From Thermogemmatispora tikiterensis (GTDB lineage Bacteria; Chloroflexota; Ktedonobacteria; Ktedonobacterales; Ktedonobacteraceae), in the NCBI RefSeq assembly GCF_003268475.1, contig NZ_MCIF01000002.1:2214259-2278258 (forward strand): a DNA stretch of 64,000 nucleotides, read 5' to 3'. A program made the translations under genes and the position numbers. The notes beneath the pieces were generated by a model. It ran no database searches, had not been told where the DNA came from, and worked only from the letters and a program-made list of their open reading frames with translations. Of this stretch, positions 61,270-64,000 are shown piece by piece (positions within the stretch are counted from its first letter, which is position 1; the number at the start of each line of letters is the position of its first letter).

Positions 61270-62739
61270 TTAGCGACTGAGGCCCGTTTCGCGCGCACCT
61301 AATCGCTGGTCAGGAGCTGCCGCCTTGCGGAGTGCAGGCCGGTGCTGTAGGGCCTCAAAGCCCGCGCTGCGAGCTAATGGTAAGCTGAGTGTTGCAACGG
61401 TGCCTTGATCGGGTACGCTGGTCAGCGTCAGTTGCCCGCGGTGAAGTCTGGCAATGCTACGGGCAATCGAGAGGCCCAGCCCGGTGCCTCCCGCCTCGCG
61501 CGAACGTGCCTTGTCAACGCGATAGAAACGTTCCCCCAGGTGGGGCAGATGTTCTGGTGGAATGCCGATGCCAGTATCACAGACCTCCAGGATGGCTCTC
61601 CCATCGCGCTCTAGCGTACGGATGAGGACGCTGCCGCCCTGGTGATTGTACTTGAGAGCGTTATCCAGGAGGACCAGAATGGCCTGTTCGAGGAGAAGGG
61701 GATCACCAATCACATATGGCTGATCATGGTGCTCTTCTTCTACCCGAATGGCCCGCTGCATGGCCAGCGCGCGAATGCGCCGGGCGCCATTATGGGCAAG
61801 GGTCGCCAGGTGAATGACCTCATGTTCGCGATGCAGCTGGCCGCTGTCGAGACGCGCCAGGGTGAGCAGATTGTTAGCAATGGCGGCCAGATGGTTGGTT
61901 TCCGTGACAATATCCTCCAGGAGAGCAGCGTCCTCCCCCTGCAGACGTTCACGACTGCGCAGCAGTACTTCGGCATCGGCCCGGAGGAGTGTGAGAGGCG
62001 TACGGAGTTCATGCGAGGCGTCAGCGATAAAGCGCTGCTGATTAGCCCAGGCCAGCCGCGCTGGGGCGAGGGCCCGGTTCGCCAGGAAGAGGCCGCCGAT
62101 ACCGGCTCCGAGCAGGCTTAAAGCCCCCAGACACAGGAGCAGGATCAGGAGCAACGAGAGAGCATTTTCTTGGGCCTGGATTGATTCGCCCACCAGCACC
62201 ACCCCGGAGACTGTAGAGCCGTCGCTGCTGGGTATGGCAACAGCATAGCGGTAGATGGCGCCGAAGGAGTGGCCGCCGTCAACGATGTCGCTGGCGTTAC
62301 CCTGCTGGACAGCCTGCTGCACGAGACTGCCACTGATCAGACCTGGCGGAAGCTGATCATCGCCGCCAATGAGAGGATGGCCCTGAGCATCAAAGCACAG
62401 CACCCATTCCATGACTGGGCCTTCTTTGCCGGGCGTAGGAAAGGGATTGCCCGGCATGGAAGAAGCACAGGCTCGGTCAAGGTGCCCCGCAAGCCATTGC
62501 TCGGCATGCATACGAGCATGCTGCTGGGCTGAGTCTTCTAACGGCTGCAGGAGAAAATAATTGGCCCCAAAGTAGAGGGCAACCCCGAAGAGGATGAGCG
62601 CCGCCCCCAGGACGCCGCAATACCAGAGTGTCAGGCGCGTGCGTAGACCGCGGAAGAGGCTCGCCCCCGCTTCTTCAACCAGCAATCGCCGGCCTGATCG
62701 CCTCAAGAGACCGCTTATCCATCTATAGCCTTGGAACAT
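61270..62739 (-). CDS. Sensor histidine kinase
   Basis: 489 residues. Two helices (LWYCGVLGAALILFGVALYFG and LSLLLILLLCLGALSLLGAGIGG) bracket an outer sensor of ~120 residues (DSAQQHARMHAEQWL to SSDGSTVSGVVLVGE). The kinase core has the H-box FIADASHELRTPLTLLRAD, N-box ILVLLDNALKYNHQGG, G1 DTGIGIPPEHL, F-box GERFYRVDKARSREAGGTGLGLS. A HAMP-like linker (LANRALAPARLAWANQQRF) precedes the H-box. The C-terminal ~30 residues are an extra tail. It lies 14 bp after the response regulator gene. The signal it senses is unknown. Confidence 0.95.
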   Translation of the reverse strand: MFQGYRWISGLLRRSGRRLLVEEAGASLFRGLRTRLTLWYCGVLGAALILFGVALYFGANYFLLQPLEDSAQQHARMHAEQWLAGHLDRACASSMPGNPFPTPGKEGPVMEWVLCFDAQGHPLIGGDDQLPPGLISGSLVQQAVQQGNASDIVDGGHSFGAIYRYAVAIPSSDGSTVSGVVLVGESIQAQENALSLLLILLLCLGALSLLGAGIGGLFLANRALAPARLAWANQQRFIADASHELRTPLTLLRADAEVLLRSRERLQGEDAALLEDIVTETNHLAAIANNLLTLARLDSGQLHREHEVIHLATLAHNGARRIRALAMQRAIRVEEEHHDQPYVIGDPLLLEQAILVLLDNALKYNHQGGSVLIRTLERDGRAILEVCDTGIGIPPEHLPHLGERFYRVDKARSREAGGTGLGLSIARSIARLHRGQLTLTSVPDQGTVATLSLPLARSAGFEALQHRPALRKAAAPDQRLGARETGLSR

Positions 62740-62753
62740 AGCCCTATCCTCGC

Positions 62754-63443
62754 TTATTTGCCGCTCTCCCGCGCTTCGATTTTATAGCCCACACCACGCA
62801 CGGTCTTAATCAGAGGATAATCAAAGCCTTGATCGATCTTTTCGCGCAAGTAGTGGATATAGATATCAACGACATTGGAGAGAGCATCGATGTCATAACG
62901 CCAGACCGCATTGATAATCTGTGTGCGGCTCAACACCTGACCAGGATGGCGCATCAGGTATTCCAACAGGGCGAACTCTTTGGCTGTCAGCTCAATGACC
63001 CGTCCTGCGCGGCGCGCCTCGTGACGTACCAGGTCGAGGGTCAGGTCACCAACAGTTAGCTGCAGGTTATCGTCGAAGCGGCGGTCGCGCCGCCGCAGGA
63101 GAGCGTTGATACGAGCCAGCAGCTCGGCCATGGCAAAGGGTTTGGTGAGATAGTCGTCAGCTCCTACATTGAGGCCGGTCACCCGATCCTCAATGGCACC
63201 ACGCGCCGTGAGCATCAGTATTGGCGTGGTAACGTGCTCGGCCCGCATTTGTCGACAGATCTCTAACCCATCGATGCCCGGCAGCATCAGATCAAGGATG
63301 ACGACGTCGTAGGTGTCGGAAAGTGCCAGATCAAGACCGCTCTGACCATCATGAGCCAGATCTACCGTGTGTCGCTCCTCCTGCAGCACACGACGCAAGA
63401 GATAGGCCAGACGCTTCTCATCTTCAATGACAAGAATATGCAT
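62754..63443 (-). CDS. OmpR/PhoB-type response regulator
   Basis: 229 residues. The receiver domain has acidic residues E7 and D8 (in VIEDEKR), the phospho-acceptor D51 in VILDLMLPGIDG and Lys in YLTKPFA. The C-terminal winged helix is PhoB-like: VGDLTLDLVRHEARRAGRVIELTAKEFALLEYLMRHPGQVLSRTQIINAVW, and IKTVRGVGYKIE. Start 63443 (MHILVIE) is chosen from the family; the frame is open 309 nt upstream. GGGGAAGAAGG precedes it. First gene of the two-component operon. Confidence 0.96.
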   Translation of the reverse strand: MHILVIEDEKRLAYLLRRVLQEERHTVDLAHDGQSGLDLALSDTYDVVILDLMLPGIDGLEICRQMRAEHVTTPILMLTARGAIEDRVTGLNVGADDYLTKPFAMAELLARINALLRRRDRRFDDNLQLTVGDLTLDLVRHEARRAGRVIELTAKEFALLEYLMRHPGQVLSRTQIINAVWRYDIDALSNVVDIYIHYLREKIDQGFDYPLIKTVRGVGYKIEARESGK

Positions 63444-63969
63444 GCCTTCTTCCCCCGAATGCTCGCGTTTGCCAGCGCAGCAGAGCAGCGGTTCACACCG
63501 CTGCCGCTGGTTTGATGCCCCTTTTGCCTCTCCTCTCCTGCCAGTCTCTCCCAGGCGGTACCAGAGGAGAGGCTGCCTGGAAGCAAAGCGGAAGAGAGCA
63601 ACGGCTGGTTCCCGGAATCTGCCCTTCTCAGGATAGCAGCTCTTTATGAGAATTTGATTGGAAAATTGTGGGAGCTTTGTTAACCTCAGCCGCCACCAGC
63701 CTCCAGGTGCGCAGGCTGTTTCGCCCCACGCAGAAACGCTGAACCGGGACAAGCCGTGTTTGTTTCTGGAGTCTCTCTGGCAGCAGGAGGATGGCGTCTA
63801 CTGGTCGGTGCTAGCGAGGAGAGAGGCGTGACTTTTTGAAAGTTCTGCCGTCTCTCTCTTTCGGTGGTGGACATTCGCATCCTCTCTATCATAAAGATGA
63901 GAGCAGCCTGACAGGCTCTTTTCCGTGGCCATCTTCCTTTTTTCCAGGATCTGAGCTGTCTGAAAGACT
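63444..63969. other. Gene-free stretch between divergent units
   Basis: No coding frame supported. The palindrome AGCCTGACAGGCT (63905-63917) and the sequence GTTAAC (63679-63684) are the only local features of note. Promoters for the two-component operon should be here but cannot be fixed. Confidence 0.35.
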
Positions 63970-64000
63970 ATGGCAGAGGCAACGTCAGAAAAGCAGCAAA
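63970..64000 (+). CDS. Start of a gene running off the right edge
   Basis: ATG at 63970 opens a frame of 10 residues (MAEATSEKQQ) to the window end. It is polar and typical of a real N-terminus, but no good ribosome site is seen. Nothing more can be said. Confidence 0.3.
   Translation, partial: MAEATSEKQQ

Overview
The window looks like chromosomal DNA of a GC-rich, Gram-positive-type (monoderm) bacterium, most likely a Ktedonobacteria-like member of Chloroflexota. This is an inference from the mix of families: an OpcA-containing pentose-phosphate cluster, a one-gene IspD/IspF pair, PIN-TRAM and RadA, a DUF4383 protein, and a MacA/MacB-type exporter without an outer-membrane partner. No rRNA, CRISPR array or intact insertion sequence was seen. 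One tRNA gene, tRNA-Arg(CCG), lies at 719-790. Most genes have good Shine-Dalgarno sites, which I used to move many starts inward from the longest open frame. Several sigma70-type promoters are close to consensus.

Layout. 1-6.5 kb: the start of a membrane protein, tRNA-Arg, an Hsp20 chaperone, an ABC-2 exporter, an alpha/beta hydrolase and two small membrane proteins. 6.6-16.5 kb: a compact phage-head-like island. A portal gene and two small, partly broken genes run leftward. A set of genes runs rightward: a prohead protease-scaffold-capsid fusion, a repeat-containing putative virion protein, a gp6-like adaptor and small structural proteins. The two arms diverge from a pair of near-perfect promoters 42 bp apart. 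No terminase, integrase, tape measure or lysis gene is present. 16.5-21.4 kb: two surface proteins with Thr/Pro-rich stalks flanking an NAD(P)-binding epimerase-like gene. 21.5-25.6 kb: a MacA/MacB-type efflux operon. 25.9-28.3 kb: an unknown protein, a DinB-fold protein and a small membrane protein.

28.5-38 kb is a housekeeping block on the minus strand: ispD-ispF, PIN-TRAM, radA, clpC and an S1-domain gene with a 365-nt leader. A Nudix CoA-pyrophosphatase gene diverges from it and looks leaderless. 39-49 kb: a P1-family peptidase and a sugar-phosphate cluster read tal-pgi-zwf-opcA-pgl-rpe, covering glucose-6-phosphate entry, the oxidative branch and part of the non-oxidative branch. 49.6-64 kb: a PEP-mutase/isocitrate-lyase family enzyme, a GlcG/HbpS-like protein, a CAP-domain lipoprotein, an M32 carboxypeptidase, a DMT-family transporter, a Tat-exported ferritin-like protein, an ECF sigma/anti-sigma pair, DUF4383 and YceI proteins, and a two-component system.

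The most unusual part is the phage-head-like island (about 6.65-16.5 kb). It keeps portal, capsid, protease and adaptor functions under strong promoters but lacks packaging and integration genes here. It could be a decaying prophage, part of a gene transfer agent or a domesticated particle. The sequence alone does not decide between these.
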